DNA from: Gammaproteobacteria bacterium
GTDB taxonomy: Bacteria > Pseudomonadota > Gammaproteobacteria > Pseudomonadales > Pseudohongiellaceae
Direction of reading: 5' to 3'
Assembly (NCBI GenBank): GCA_029253585.1
Contig: JAQWZF010000026.1
Span: forward strand, 229,990 to 293,989
DNA: 64,000 nucleotides
How positions within the stretch are numbered: the first letter of the stretch is position 1; every line of letters starts with the position of its first letter. A model generated the notes under the pieces. The model was not told the origin of the DNA. It made no database searches and saw only the letters and a program-made list of their open reading frames with translations. Both the position numbers and the translations under genes were made by a program. Below, one piece after another: positions 37,932 to 46,903 of the stretch.

Positions 37932-38258
37932 GTTATCAAAATTCTCAGTGAAAGGCACAGGCGTGCTGCGTTATCCCACATTGCGGGGCCAAAACTACTA
38001 GAGCACTGTTAAATTCTTGAGCAGTCACAGTGCACCATGGCGGCTCACGCCCCAATTGGGTGCGATTTAGCGGTTACCGCCGATTGATTTTCTTGATACT
38101 GGATCAGGGGATGCGGAGCTGCGGATTTCTTCGATCGTGGCGCCGAATAGTTCAAGCCCCTGCTAGCGCAATAATTGATGTTAGAATGAGGGAAATTTTG
38201 ATGGCCCGAACTCCTGCTTCGCGCCTGAAACCCATACAAACACCAAGAGCCCGTAGCA
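37932..38258. other. gap between glnK promoter and ubiK
   Basis: About 330 bp with no supported gene. Upstream activator sites for glnK and a promoter for ubiK are expected here, but none is clear. Confidence 0.3.
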
Positions 38259-38528
38259 ATGTTCAATAATTCTTTCTTCGAAGACCTCAGTAGCCGCCTC
38301 TCCGCTATCATTCCTCTAGGGGAAGAAGTTCGCGACGATTTGCGCACCAAAATAGAGCAATTGCTGAAGAGCAGCTTCGCCAGTCTGGACCTGTTAAGCC
38401 GTGAAGAGTTCGATACGCAGCGGCAGGCGTTGGATCGCGCCGAGCAGCGGATCAAGGAACTAGAGCAGAGCCTCACCAAGCTGGGTAAGAAGTTCGAACT
38501 GCTCGAGGGGCAATCGACGAGCCCGTAG
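38259..38528 (+). CDS. ubiK: ubiquinone biosynthesis accessory factor UbiK (BMFP family)
   Basis: 89 residues. The membrane fusogenic protein family features are FFEDLSSRLSAIIP at the N-terminus (amphipathic) and a coiled coil from LSREEFDTQRQALDRAEQRI to KELEQSLTKLG near 48-80. UbiK helps the ubiquinone biosynthesis complex in the cytoplasm and associates with membrane lipids. Position beside glnK/amtB and comM is the one seen in Pseudomonas. Confidence 0.92.
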   Translation: MFNNSFFEDLSSRLSAIIPLGEEVRDDLRTKIEQLLKSSFASLDLLSREEFDTQRQALDRAEQRIKELEQSLTKLGKKFELLEGQSTSP

Positions 38529-38539
38529 CTTGCTGAACT

Positions 38540-39390
38540 CACAGCGGCGATAGCTAATCGCCTCCATAAGATCCTGATCTCTAATCTCGTCACTGCCCTT
38601 GTAGTCTGCGATCGTGCGGGCCATCTTGATAACCCGGTGTGTTGCTCGCGCCGACATCGAAAGTTTATCCATAGTGGCGGCCAACTGCCTGCGCTGCTCA
38701 CCTCCCATGGGACAACAAGCCTTAATCTACGACAACAGTAGATCCGCATTCAGCCTGCCGGCCGGGTCGATCTGTAGTTGTCGACAAGTTTTAATGCGCT
38801 CGCGTAGCTGCTCCCAGTTTGGGACGTTATACCTGCCCTGTAGCAACTAGGTTTGGCTCAGTGCGAGCACCCCGTTGATCAGGTCTATTCGATCCAACAA
38901 TGGCCCGGAAAGCTTCCGGCTATAGCGCGCGATGCGCTCCTCGCTGCAACCGCACTCGTGTTTAGCGTCGGTTACATAGCCACAGGGAGATAACTTCATC
39001 GCCGCCTCTAACTGAAAGTTTGCCCGGCTATCGCTTATCTCGTCAAATTCAAAAGGCTCTCTCAGGGCGTCCAGCACGCTAGGCTTGAATTCGCTCAGTT
39101 CATCCAGAAAGAGGACGCCGCGATGTGCCAAACTGATTTTGCCGGGGCTGACGCGATTGCTTCCACCGATCAGTGAGACGCTTGTCGTCGGGTGATGAGG
39201 GCTGCGGCGAGTAAATGTAACGCGCAAGGCGCCGCTATCGAGACGAAAGAACTTCATACAAAAATCAACATCGAGCTGAGGCATTTTCTTTTGAACCGCC
39301 TGTTCCTTCGCCACCATGTTCCGCATCAACAGTTAGTGCTCTAGCAGATTTCCAGAAAAATGGGCCAACGACTCTATTAAAGAGTGACCT
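38540..39390 (-). pseudogene. comM: comM (YifB-like Mg-chelatase family ATPase), decayed
   Basis: Remnant of ComM, the hexameric helicase that helps integrate DNA taken up in natural transformation. In one frame, TAA (39333-39335), TAG (38847-38849) and TAG (38727-38729) interrupt recognisable parts: SLAHFSGNLLEH, then HRGVLFLDELSEF (Walker B region), SPCGYVTDAKHECGCS, RKLSGPLLDRIDL, and the C-terminal SARATHRVIKMARTIAD. The N-terminal S5-like domain and the Walker A loop are absent, so this is not just a few point mutations. It sits next to ubiK as an intact comM would, so it is the decayed original copy. The exact ends are approximate. Confidence 0.88.
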
Positions 39391-39396
39391 GCCTTC

Positions 39397-39424
39397 TTAC
39401 ACTTATAACTTAACGTCTTACAAT
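39397..39424 (+). promoter_or_regulatory. putative sigma-70 promoter for the secreted-protein cluster
   Basis: TTACAC (39397-39402) and TACAAT (39419-39424) with a 16-bp spacer, about 160 bp before the ATG at 39584. Confidence 0.35.
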
Positions 39425-39583
39425 AAAAACTGGAGGATAAGCTTTTATGCACCCTTTTTGTCTGATATGGTTTCCAAGTCACTTGTAATGTGACAATTCA
39501 ACAAGTACCGAATTACGATCCTTATTAATGCAATTAAAGACACAGGCTTACATTCTTCGGAATTATAATTAGAGGATAAAAAC

Positions 39584-40315
39584 ATGAAGGAAAGAACTAC
39601 CCACACAGTTGATGCCGTACTCAAATTTTTATTTATTGCTTTAGCTGTTGCCTCGACTCAATTGACCTATGCACAGCAGCCATTTCAAACCTACGATATG
39701 ATAGTCAGCGACCCGGCCGGAGTTGTTGCTGCGTTAGACAAGTATCAAGTAAGCCCTACTGGGGAACAAAGTACCGCAACAGTAATTCTTAGCCAGTACC
39801 TCGCAAACGGGTCAAGTCTTGCGACACATCAGATTTTAGTGGTCTATCCATCTAACCAAGAGATGGATCTCAACCTAATGCGGAATGCAACTTCGGCCGA
39901 TTGGGCTCAGTTCTTGAATGAAATGCAGGACTCAGCCACAGTTGAGGCAGAGGGGATAGGCCAGATCTTAGCTATGGTTGGAGACCCAAACGACCCAGTC
40001 GCAACAGCCATGGGACGCACCAACGTTATTTATCAATTGAATGTTGACGATCCCGCGACCTATGCTGCGGCATGGTCTGACTTTGCTGGGGCAAACCTCC
40101 AGGTTGGAAACGTTTCATATCTATCATCAGTCCTTGCATATGGCACTAACCCGGGAACGCATGTCGTTAACAATGTTTATAGTTCTCCCGGCGAAGCATT
40201 ATCTAACCAACCACAGTCAATGGAAGGCTTTGATGTATTTTTACAGCGAGTCAGCAGCATTAGAGCGGTTGTAGGTAGGGTAGTAACTACCGTCGTTGGC
40301 GAATGGCGTCCTTAA
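39584..40315 (+). CDS. secreted protein of unknown function with two internal repeats
   Basis: 243 residues. A signal peptide ends near TYA-QQ at residue 30. I do not recognise a known family. The mature protein is two related halves: near 70-100, TVILSQYLANGSSLATH and then VVYPS, and near 180-210, VSYLSSVLAYGTNPGTH and then NVYSS. Each half starts with a DPA segment (VSDPAGVVAALDKY; VDDPATYAAAWSDF), so the repeat is about 105 residues. The alternating strand-helix pattern recalls a ferredoxin-like alpha-beta barrel, but that is a guess. It has a GAGGA site 9 bp before ATG and is followed by a hairpin. Confidence 0.75.
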   Translation: MKERTTHTVDAVLKFLFIALAVASTQLTYAQQPFQTYDMIVSDPAGVVAALDKYQVSPTGEQSTATVILSQYLANGSSLATHQILVVYPSNQEMDLNLMRNATSADWAQFLNEMQDSATVEAEGIGQILAMVGDPNDPVATAMGRTNVIYQLNVDDPATYAAAWSDFAGANLQVGNVSYLSSVLAYGTNPGTHVVNNVYSSPGEALSNQPQSMEGFDVFLQRVSSIRAVVGRVVTTVVGEWRP

Positions 40316-40327
40316 GTTGAGAAGAAA

Positions 40328-40358
40328 AGGGAGCTCTCATGGTTAATTCGAGAGCTCC
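40328..40358 (+). terminator. hairpin after the two-repeat secreted protein
   Basis: GGGAGCTCTC and GAGAGCTCCC form a perfect 10-bp stem with an 11-nt loop, 12 bp past the stop. The T-run is weak (TAAGAATTT), so partial read-through to the next gene is possible. Confidence 0.6.
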
Positions 40359-40457
40359 CTAAGAATTTAATCTGACTGGCTTATAAAACTTACCTATCAA
40401 TCTCCCGTAGGAGGGAGAATTAAGTCCTATTTTGAAAAACTGATAATAAAGGAGAAA

Positions 40458-40850
40458 ATGATGAGTGAAGCAATTGGAACGTTTGATTTAGAACATGTTT
40501 GTAATACATACACTACTGATGCAGAAAATAACATTACGAATCATACCAACTGGAAAGGCAGCGCAGATGGGTATGGCTCCATTTGGGGGACACTAACATT
40601 TGCACCGACACCCCTTGGTTCTATGACGGAAGAGCTTGAGGGAGGGGAAGTGCGATGGACGGGCCAAGGCTTTCTTGAAGATGGCACATCAGTTGCGGGA
40701 ACGGGTGCCGGCACCTGGAAAAAAGATCCAAACGGGCATGTTTGGCATACGGATTATATTCTTGAAATTTCTGATGGCTCAAAGATTCATTCTGTCGGGA
40801 AAATCGAACTTTCTACTTTGAAGTTCACCGGCACAAATTATTCAATTTAA
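40458..40850 (+). CDS. protein of unknown function, paralogous to the next gene
   Basis: 130 residues (or 129 from the second ATG at 40461), with AAAGGAG upstream. No signal peptide, so it should be cytoplasmic unless exported by another route. It aligns with the next gene over most of its length: ADGYGSIWGTLTF with MAGYGKVYVSYHL, GEVRWTGQGFLEDGT with GGFYTGQGRGYIDEN, and ISDGSKIHSVG with LSDGSQNLDVI. Glycine-rich strands suggest a small beta-barrel. Function is unassigned. Confidence 0.75.
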   Translation: MMSEAIGTFDLEHVCNTYTTDAENNITNHTNWKGSADGYGSIWGTLTFAPTPLGSMTEELEGGEVRWTGQGFLEDGTSVAGTGAGTWKKDPNGHVWHTDYILEISDGSKIHSVGKIELSTLKFTGTNYSI

Positions 40851-40867
40851 AGCGGTGGGGCAGAAAA

Positions 40868-41299
40868 ATGAAGAAACTAGCATTTGGGGTTATGATCCTA
40901 GCACTCTGTAATTTCGCGATTGCAGATCATCACGCGCTCAACTTGGAGGCCCGACAGCCTCGGACTGAAATGAATATTACATCTATCGATCTCGGAGATG
41001 ACTTAAGTGTTATCACTGCCGAGGGAGACATGGCTGGGTATGGTAAGGTATATGTTAGCTACCATTTAACATATAACAGAGAAGGATCGGGTGGGTTCTA
41101 TACCGGTCAGGGACGAGGTTATATCGATGAGAACACTATGGCGTCCGGATCGTTTTCAGGTGTCTGGGTTAGAGATGGCCACTTAGTTAGGCTAACTGGG
41201 GTAGTATCATTGTCTGATGGTTCTCAAAATCTAGATGTCATTGTTATCGATCCGTTAACTCGAACAATGATACTGGATGCGTATGCGCTAAAAGACTGA
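40868..41299 (+). CDS. secreted paralogue of the preceding protein
   Basis: 143 residues with a signal peptide (MKKLAFGVMILALCNFAIAD, cleavage near residue 19). The rest shares the GYG, TGQG, G-W, GH and SDGS positions of the preceding protein, so the two arose by duplication and one carries an export signal while the other does not. It lies 17 bp after the preceding gene, implying one transcript. Family unrecognised. Confidence 0.75.
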   Translation: MKKLAFGVMILALCNFAIADHHALNLEARQPRTEMNITSIDLGDDLSVITAEGDMAGYGKVYVSYHLTYNREGSGGFYTGQGRGYIDENTMASGSFSGVWVRDGHLVRLTGVVSLSDGSQNLDVIVIDPLTRTMILDAYALKD

Positions 41300-41461
41300 G
41301 CCTCTAAATCGGTGGTTCATTTAGGCATTAGGTGGACTACCGATTATTGCGCTGCATAAAAGACTGAAAACGCCAATTGTCACCCTGCCAATACGGTCCT
41401 TCTCTAGGAGAAGATAGTCCAGGAATCGGAACCGCGCCAGCTATGGGTGAAATTTAAGACA

Positions 41462-41489
41462 AAAAATGAGCTGCAAGCAGCTCATTTTT
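41462..41489. terminator. bidirectional terminator between the secreted protein and cytochrome c5
   Basis: AAAAATGAGCTGC and GCAGCTCATTTTT form a perfect 13-bp stem around AA. Its A and T ends suit both strands; it lies 19 bp after the stop of the minus-strand cytochrome gene. Confidence 0.85.
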
Positions 41490-41507
41490 CCTGGACTATG
41501 TAGCAAC

Positions 41508-41888
41508 CTATTGGCTGCTGCTGACCATGTACTCAACAAGAGCCGCTATATCTGCATCTGTACAGGTAAAGCATAGACCCTTTGCCGGCATGCTGTTCAC
41601 GCCGTTGACCGCATTTGTGACTACCGCCTCCATGCCTTTCTCCATGCGCGACGTCCATGCATCGGCATTGCCAGCACCAACTTTCGGCGCGCCCGCAGCA
41701 CCGGTACTGTGGCAGGCAAAGCAAGACATCATATAAGTAGCTTCTGCATCGAAGCCTTCTGTCAATTGTGCCAGCTGCACATGCTGCTGGGAATCGTCAG
41801 CCGAAATAGCGGTTGCGAAAGAAACAACCAACCCGAATAGTCCAACCTTAGGTATTGCTGACATAATTACTCTCTTAATACTCAACAC
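41508..41888 (-). CDS. cytochrome c5-type periplasmic protein
   Basis: 126 residues. The start is placed at the GTG after AAGGAG (6-bp spacer), which gives a normal signal peptide ending in ISA-DD; a longer and a shorter (ATG at 41864) start are possible. It binds one haem through CFACH, has a conserved Met in the MPAKG segment as the likely sixth ligand, and the second Cys pair GLCFTC that marks cytochrome c5. It is expected to carry electrons in the periplasm. A close paralogue lies just upstream on the same strand, 72 bp away. Confidence 0.85.
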   Translation of the reverse strand: MLSIKRVIMSAIPKVGLFGLVVSFATAISADDSQQHVQLAQLTEGFDAEATYMMSCFACHSTGAAGAPKVGAGNADAWTSRMEKGMEAVVTNAVNGVNSMPAKGLCFTCTDADIAALVEYMVSSSQ

Positions 41889-41960
41889 GTTTAACTCCTT
41901 ACTCATTTAGATAAATTTTCGAATTCACTGTGTAAATCTTAGCTAATCGAACCTTAACGC

Positions 41961-42449
41961 TTACTGACTGGACATATAGTTAACCAGAGACAGCAAGTCA
42001 TCTTCGCTGCAGGTCATGCACAGGCCCTTGGCTGGCATCGCGTTTATCCCATTCATCACGTTAACCATTACGGCATCCATTCCCTTCGCCATGCGCTCGG
42101 TCCAAGCATCGGAATCCCCTAATAGTGGCGCACCAGCAGCTCCAGTGCCGTGACAGGCGAAACAGCTCATCTGGTAGGTCGATTCGACGTCGAAGCCCGC
42201 AACTTCTGACACCGCTTCCACGATCTCTATTGCAGCGGTGACCGCTGCCTGAGGCGCAGCTGCAGGTACTGCAGATGCGGTACCGACGGTGCTTCCGACA
42301 CAAGATTGACCAGCAAGGCAGACTTGCCCAGCGGGACGAATATTGTCTTGAATAGATTGCTGCGCGACAGCAATGTTGCCGAAAAGCAGTAAACCTAGGT
42401 GCGCGAGCACGAGTACGAGCAGACGAGTATTGGCAGTCTCTGATTGCAC
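41961..42449 (-). CDS. cytochrome c5-type protein with extended N-terminal region
   Basis: 162 residues from the GTG preceded by AAGGAG. A signal peptide ends near IAVAQ-Q. Between it and the haem domain is a ~65-residue Ala-rich stretch holding an extra Cys pair (VCLAGQSCVG). The haem motif is CFACH, with MPAKGLCMTC at the C-terminus, as in the neighbour; the two are paralogues. Periplasmic electron carrier. The extra Cys pair might form a disulfide or bind another group; this is inference. Confidence 0.85.
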   Translation of the reverse strand: MQSETANTRLLVLVLAHLGLLLFGNIAVAQQSIQDNIRPAGQVCLAGQSCVGSTVGTASAVPAAAPQAAVTAAIEIVEAVSEVAGFDVESTYQMSCFACHGTGAAGAPLLGDSDAWTERMAKGMDAVMVNVMNGINAMPAKGLCMTCSEDDLLSLVNYMSSQ

Positions 42450-42643
42450 AGAAATAGCTCCTTTTGTGTATAAATCGTGGGATGTTAACTCTGGATCGCT
42501 GTGAGAGCCTTTAAATATAGATCTATCGGCTTTGAGCAATTGTGCCAGAAAAAAGCAGCGGCATTATACCGCTTTTTACCTCTCTCTGGTATACGTGGTT
42601 TAGGGCTTTTTAGATGATATTGAAGAGTGCTTAGAGCGAGAAT

Positions 42644-44098
42644 TTATGGAGAGATAATCAGGTTCAGGGGCGCCGTGTGGTAAGTCAGGTCGTTGGGGCT
42701 GCTGACGAGTCCATAGCCAAAGTAGAAACTGACCAGTATCTCACTGATACCCTGAGCCGCAGGCACGAGATCCTCGACTACGATGATCTCCTCTACCGCA
42801 GCGAGAGTCTTGTTACTCGCCCGGATGATAACCCCAGGATTGGCGGCAGCATCCACGAACTGACCCGCGTCGTTTAGAAACAGTATCTGTTGATCGACAA
42901 CCGCTGCGATGACGATGAAGCCCTCCTGACCCACATCGGCAGGATCGACATCGATGCGCCCAACAATATCCAGAGAAGCGTCTGGGCCGAACCGATTGCT
43001 AAAGCTAGCGCCGTCGTTTGACGTTATGCCGCCACTAAAGGTCGCATTGACGCTGCCATTGGATACACTGGTGCCTGTGCCCAGAGGGTTAATTCCGACG
43101 CTGTTGAGAGCGGCATCTAGCTTGTAGTCGCCGGAGATTCCACATTCGGTTTTCAGCGGCACGTCGAAGGTATTGGCTAACAAGAAATAAGTGCCCGGCT
43201 GCAGAAATTGGGTGAGGGACGAATTGCATTCACCGCCTGACTTATCGTCGAAGCCGATGATCTGAAAATTGCTATCGGCGATTAGTAACACCGAATCCAG
43301 TGTCGAGGAAGTCATGCTAAGACTGAGTGTCGCCGGGTTTGTCAGTGAGAATCTGTAGAGATCGATTGGGCTGGTGTCGCTGGCACCTGGCAGCAGTTCG
43401 CTTACCGTGCAATCACTAGAATCCAGGGCATTCTCCCGTGAGCCAAAGGCAAATTCGGTAAACGGACAGTTGATAGAGCCATCGTATAGTTTTTCTGCTC
43501 CCGCTATATCATCTGGTTGCAATCTGTCCAGATTACTAATGTAAGGCGCCATGATTGCTCTTGCCTCAGGCTCGTGTTTCAGGCCGATGGTGTGGCCAAG
43601 CTCATGTAGCGCGATGCGTCTAAAATCCAAACCCTCTATGCCGACCTGCGCAAGATTTCCGTCGAACACATTAAATTCTTCGTCTTTATGAACAACAATA
43701 TCAGCTTCGACTATCGATGGCCCACCAAGAATAGAGGCCGCAAAGCTAACCACAGCAACGGCCAATGTGTTTTCTCCGAATTCAGAACCACAAAAATCAT
43801 TAGTGAAGTCGACACTACTGAAGCCATCATTCGCGCAGGGGTCTTTATTATCTTTACGCAGTATAAAGTTAAACGATGTGGCGTCATTCCATTCGTTCAG
43901 CGCCGCGATAAATGCCGCGTTCCAAGTGATACCGCTGGCGGCAATACCGTCCATATCCACATAGAATTCTGTCTCGCCGGTTGGCCATTTGCTGCCATCG
44001 AGCTCAAATGCAGATATCTGAACAGACAACAGCGTTGCGATAGCAAAAGCTACAACTGACAGGACTGTTCTTTGGATGTTAGGCATGAGTCTAAGCAT
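42644..44098 (-). CDS. secreted matrixin-like (M10A) metalloprotease
   Basis: 484 residues with a signal peptide (about 1-30, cut near ISA-FE). The zinc site is H165-E166-H169-H175 in LHELGHTIGLKHE, with Met-turn M183 in AIMAPYI, as in matrixins. The C-terminal part contains a bacterial pre-peptidase-like beta domain (SPIDLYRFSLTNPATLSLSM, then LQPGTYFLLANTF), and a further unknown beta-rich end. No transmembrane anchor is seen. It probably degrades external proteins; no pro-domain with Cys switch is evident. Confidence 0.83.
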   Translation of the reverse strand: MLRLMPNIQRTVLSVVAFAIATLLSVQISAFELDGSKWPTGETEFYVDMDGIAASGITWNAAFIAALNEWNDATSFNFILRKDNKDPCANDGFSSVDFTNDFCGSEFGENTLAVAVVSFAASILGGPSIVEADIVVHKDEEFNVFDGNLAQVGIEGLDFRRIALHELGHTIGLKHEPEARAIMAPYISNLDRLQPDDIAGAEKLYDGSINCPFTEFAFGSRENALDSSDCTVSELLPGASDTSPIDLYRFSLTNPATLSLSMTSSTLDSVLLIADSNFQIIGFDDKSGGECNSSLTQFLQPGTYFLLANTFDVPLKTECGISGDYKLDAALNSVGINPLGTGTSVSNGSVNATFSGGITSNDGASFSNRFGPDASLDIVGRIDVDPADVGQEGFIVIAAVVDQQILFLNDAGQFVDAAANPGVIIRASNKTLAAVEEIIVVEDLVPAAQGISEILVSFYFGYGLVSSPNDLTYHTAPLNLIISP

Positions 44099-44323
44099 AG
44101 ATCTAAATTAACGGTGTCCTAAACTAATGAACAGTAAAACTACACGATAAATAGTAAGTAACGTTGCAGTGGCGGTAGTGTTTACATGCCCAGGATAAAA
44201 GGCCACTAATTAAGGGTTTTATTCCAAACCGCATCATTGGATTTAGTTAGCTAATAGCAGCTCACTTGTTTATGATGGCAAACATAACAACCTCCAGAAG
44301 TAGTTATGGCGTCTCCCAATAGG

Positions 44324-45400
44324 CTACTTTCTGTAAGAACCGTCCTGTATAGACTGCCACCACTTCTCATTAGAGAGGTACCAGTCTACTGTCTTATTCA
44401 AACCGGAGTCGAAGTCTTCCTGCGGCTCATAGCCCAACTCGGTCGTGATCTTGCCTGCGTTAATCGCATAGCGTGTGTCGTGCCCCGGCCTATCGGTGAC
44501 GTAGGTAATCAATGATTTTGCCGATGCTCCTCTGGCGCATGGTGAATCGGGGAAACTAGATCCTAGCGCGTTGTCTTCGGCGAAGCGCCTATCAATGAGC
44601 TCACATAATAGATTGACAACGTCGATATTCGCCCATTCGTTATTGCCACCGATATTGTATGTCTCGCCGTGACGACCATTCTTGATAACCAGTTCGATGC
44701 CGCGATTATGATCATCCACATACAGCCAGTCGCGTATCTGTAGCCCGTCGCCGTAGATAGGGAGATCTTTGCCCTTGAGTATATTGAGAATACAGACGGG
44801 TAATAATTTTTCCGGGAACTGATACGGTCCATAGTTGTTCGAGCAGTTGCTGGTAGTTGCCCTAAGGCCAAAGGTATGGTGATAGGAGCGCACCAGATGA
44901 TCCGATGCGGCCTTGCTTGCTGCATAAGGAGAGTTAGGCGCATAGGCTGTTGTCTCCGAGAAGGCTGGATCGTCTGCACCGAGGGTTCCGTACACCTCAT
45001 CGGTGGAAACATGGTGGAACAGATGCTCGGGCTGCGCGTTCTCATCGATCCAATATTTCTTGGCGGCCTTCAACAGGCTGTGGGTGCCAACAATATTAGT
45101 GTCGATGAAGGCGTCTGGGCCTGTTATCGATCTGTCGACATGGCTCTCCGCCGCGAAATGAACTAGCGTATCCATCTCATGTTTGTGTAGCAGCGATTCG
45201 ACCAGTTCCTGATCACAGATCGAGCCGTGAACAAACTCAAACCAATCCTGCGCTAACAAATCTACCAGGTTGTTCTTGTTACCCGCATAGGTGAGCGCGT
45301 CCAATACCACGATGCGATCCTGAGGATTGGAGTCGTGCCAGTAGTTGACGAAGCTCGTGCCGATAAAGCCGGCGGCACCGGTTACCAATAAATTTGCCAT
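44324..45400 (-). CDS. rfbB: dTDP-glucose 4,6-dehydratase
   Basis: 358 residues; NAD-dependent dehydration of dTDP-glucose, the second step to dTDP-L-rhamnose. The Rossmann motif is TGAAGFIG (7-14), and YAASKAASDHLVRSYHHTFG has the catalytic Tyr and Lys near 160. The HVSTDEVYGTLG segment supplies the catalytic Thr-Asp-Glu triad. Last gene of a minus-strand operon; 33 bp after rfbD. Confidence 0.96.
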   Translation of the reverse strand: MANLLVTGAAGFIGTSFVNYWHDSNPQDRIVVLDALTYAGNKNNLVDLLAQDWFEFVHGSICDQELVESLLHKHEMDTLVHFAAESHVDRSITGPDAFIDTNIVGTHSLLKAAKKYWIDENAQPEHLFHHVSTDEVYGTLGADDPAFSETTAYAPNSPYAASKAASDHLVRSYHHTFGLRATTSNCSNNYGPYQFPEKLLPVCILNILKGKDLPIYGDGLQIRDWLYVDDHNRGIELVIKNGRHGETYNIGGNNEWANIDVVNLLCELIDRRFAEDNALGSSFPDSPCARGASAKSLITYVTDRPGHDTRYAINAGKITTELGYEPQEDFDSGLNKTVDWYLSNEKWWQSIQDGSYRK

Positions 45401-45433
45401 CTCTTAAATCTCTTCTCTAGTTCTCTGCCGCTG

Positions 45434-46318
45434 TTAATTTAACTCGGCAATAACCTCCGCCAGTTGTCGTTTCCAATCCAGACCCGGGCATTCGAAATCT
45501 TCCAATGCGCGGCTACGGTCTAATACGCTATAGGCTGGACGTTGCGCAGGCGTCGGGTATTCACTTGTGGCGATAGGGGTAATTGGTATCGCTTTGCTTA
45601 GTATCCCCGCCCGCAGTGCCTGGCTCTGAATCTGCTGTGCAAACTCGAACCAACTCATACTGGCGCCGTCGGTCCAATGGTAGATGCCCCGATAGTCTCG
45701 CTTTTGAATCATAGCAAAGATTAGCTGAGCGAGAGAATGGCTGGAGGTGGGTGAGCCAATCTGATCGTCGACCACGGAGACCGCATCGCGCTCGCCCATG
45801 AGCCGCAGCATGGTCTTCACGAAATTGTTGCCATACTCGGAATAGAGCCAGGAGGTGCGGATGATTGCGCCGTTGCCATCATCTGCGGCCAGCAGTGCCT
45901 TCTCGCCGGCCAATTTCGATGCGCCATAGACTCCCAGAGGGCTAGTCTGGGAATCGGGAAGATAGGGGCTGGTACTGCTGCCGTCGAAGACGAAATCGGT
46001 GGAGATGTGCAGGAGTTGGGCCCCGTTCTGTGCCGCCCAGCGAGCCAGTGTCGCCGTTCCCGCCTCGTTGATGAGATAGGCGGCATCGCCCTCCGATTCG
46101 GCCTTATCCACCTGCGTATAGGCCCCAGTATTAACGATGACCGTAGGCTGCAGCTCACTCAACACGGCAGCTGCAAGATCGGGTTTGCCTATATCCAACT
46201 GCATTCTGGGCAAGGCAGAGAACTGATACTGAGGGATGGGTGATCGTTCCCAGAGGCGGACCAGCGTCTGTCCCAATTGCCCTGAGGCACCCGTAACAAG
46301 GATATGCCCGGCACTCAT
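45434..46318 (-). CDS. rfbD: dTDP-4-dehydrorhamnose reductase
   Basis: 294 residues; last step of dTDP-L-rhamnose synthesis. NADPH-binding GASGQLGQTL, a STDFVFDG segment, and YGASKLAGEKALL with the catalytic Tyr and Lys are present. The start overlaps the rfbC stop by 4 bp, so the two are translationally coupled. Confidence 0.94.
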   Translation of the reverse strand: MSAGHILVTGASGQLGQTLVRLWERSPIPQYQFSALPRMQLDIGKPDLAAAVLSELQPTVIVNTGAYTQVDKAESEGDAAYLINEAGTATLARWAAQNGAQLLHISTDFVFDGSSTSPYLPDSQTSPLGVYGASKLAGEKALLAADDGNGAIIRTSWLYSEYGNNFVKTMLRLMGERDAVSVVDDQIGSPTSSHSLAQLIFAMIQKRDYRGIYHWTDGASMSWFEFAQQIQSQALRAGILSKAIPITPIATSEYPTPAQRPAYSVLDRSRALEDFECPGLDWKRQLAEVIAELN

Positions 46319-46872
46319 GGGCTGGTGAGATAATTAGGTGCGGCGGCTAGAGGCAGGCCAGTTTCATCCTTGCCTGAAAGTAACGGAGAATTACCATTCA
46401 CTAGCGGCCATTCGATGCCAACGGCTGGGTCGTTCCAGAGAAGGCTGTGTTCGTGTTCCGGGCAGTAGTAGTCGGTGCACTTGTAGTAAAGCTCCGCCGA
46501 CTCGCTCACCACATAGAAGCCATGGGCGAAGCCCGGCGGCACCCAGAGTTGGCGCTTGTTCTCGGCGGAAAGGAAGTCGCCAACCCACTTGCCGAAGGTC
46601 GCAGAGTCTTTTCGCATATCGATGGCAACGTCGAATACCTCGCCGGAGACAACTCGGACAAGCTTTCCCTGGGGCTGTCTTAACTGATAGTGCAGGCCGC
46701 GCAGCGTGCCCTGCAGCGAGCTGCTCTGATTGTCCTGCACGAAGCGGGCGTCTATGCCGTGATCCCGAAACCAAGCCTCGCGAAAAGTTTCCATGAAATA
46801 ACCACGGGCATCGCCATGCACGGTGGGCTCGAGGAGGAATACATCGGGGATAGCGGTTTCTATTATTTTCAT
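46315..46872 (-). CDS. rfbC: dTDP-4-dehydrorhamnose 3,5-epimerase
   Basis: 185 residues; double-epimerase of the cupin fold. GLHYQLRQPQGKLVRV has the catalytic His, and LWVPPGFAHGFYVVS is the family signature. The position between rfbA and rfbD is the usual one. Its stop overlaps rfbD by 4 bp; 31 bp separate it from rfbA. Confidence 0.95.
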   Translation of the reverse strand: MKIIETAIPDVFLLEPTVHGDARGYFMETFREAWFRDHGIDARFVQDNQSSSLQGTLRGLHYQLRQPQGKLVRVVSGEVFDVAIDMRKDSATFGKWVGDFLSAENKRQLWVPPGFAHGFYVVSESAELYYKCTDYYCPEHEHSLLWNDPAVGIEWPLVNGNSPLLSGKDETGLPLAAAPNYLTSP

Positions 46873-46903
46873 GGGAGTTTAACTTCGCGCCCGGATTCCT
46901 GGT

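Noticed and set aside
37932..38000. NtrC dyad upstream of the sigma-54 promoter
   Set aside because: GCAC-N4-GTGC is present on the minus strand but its spacing differs from the usual 7 bp between half-sites.
38045..38749. Minus-strand open frame of 234 codons across ubiK
   Set aside because: Arg/Ser-rich antisense frame over the recognised UbiK gene and the comM remnant; no family.
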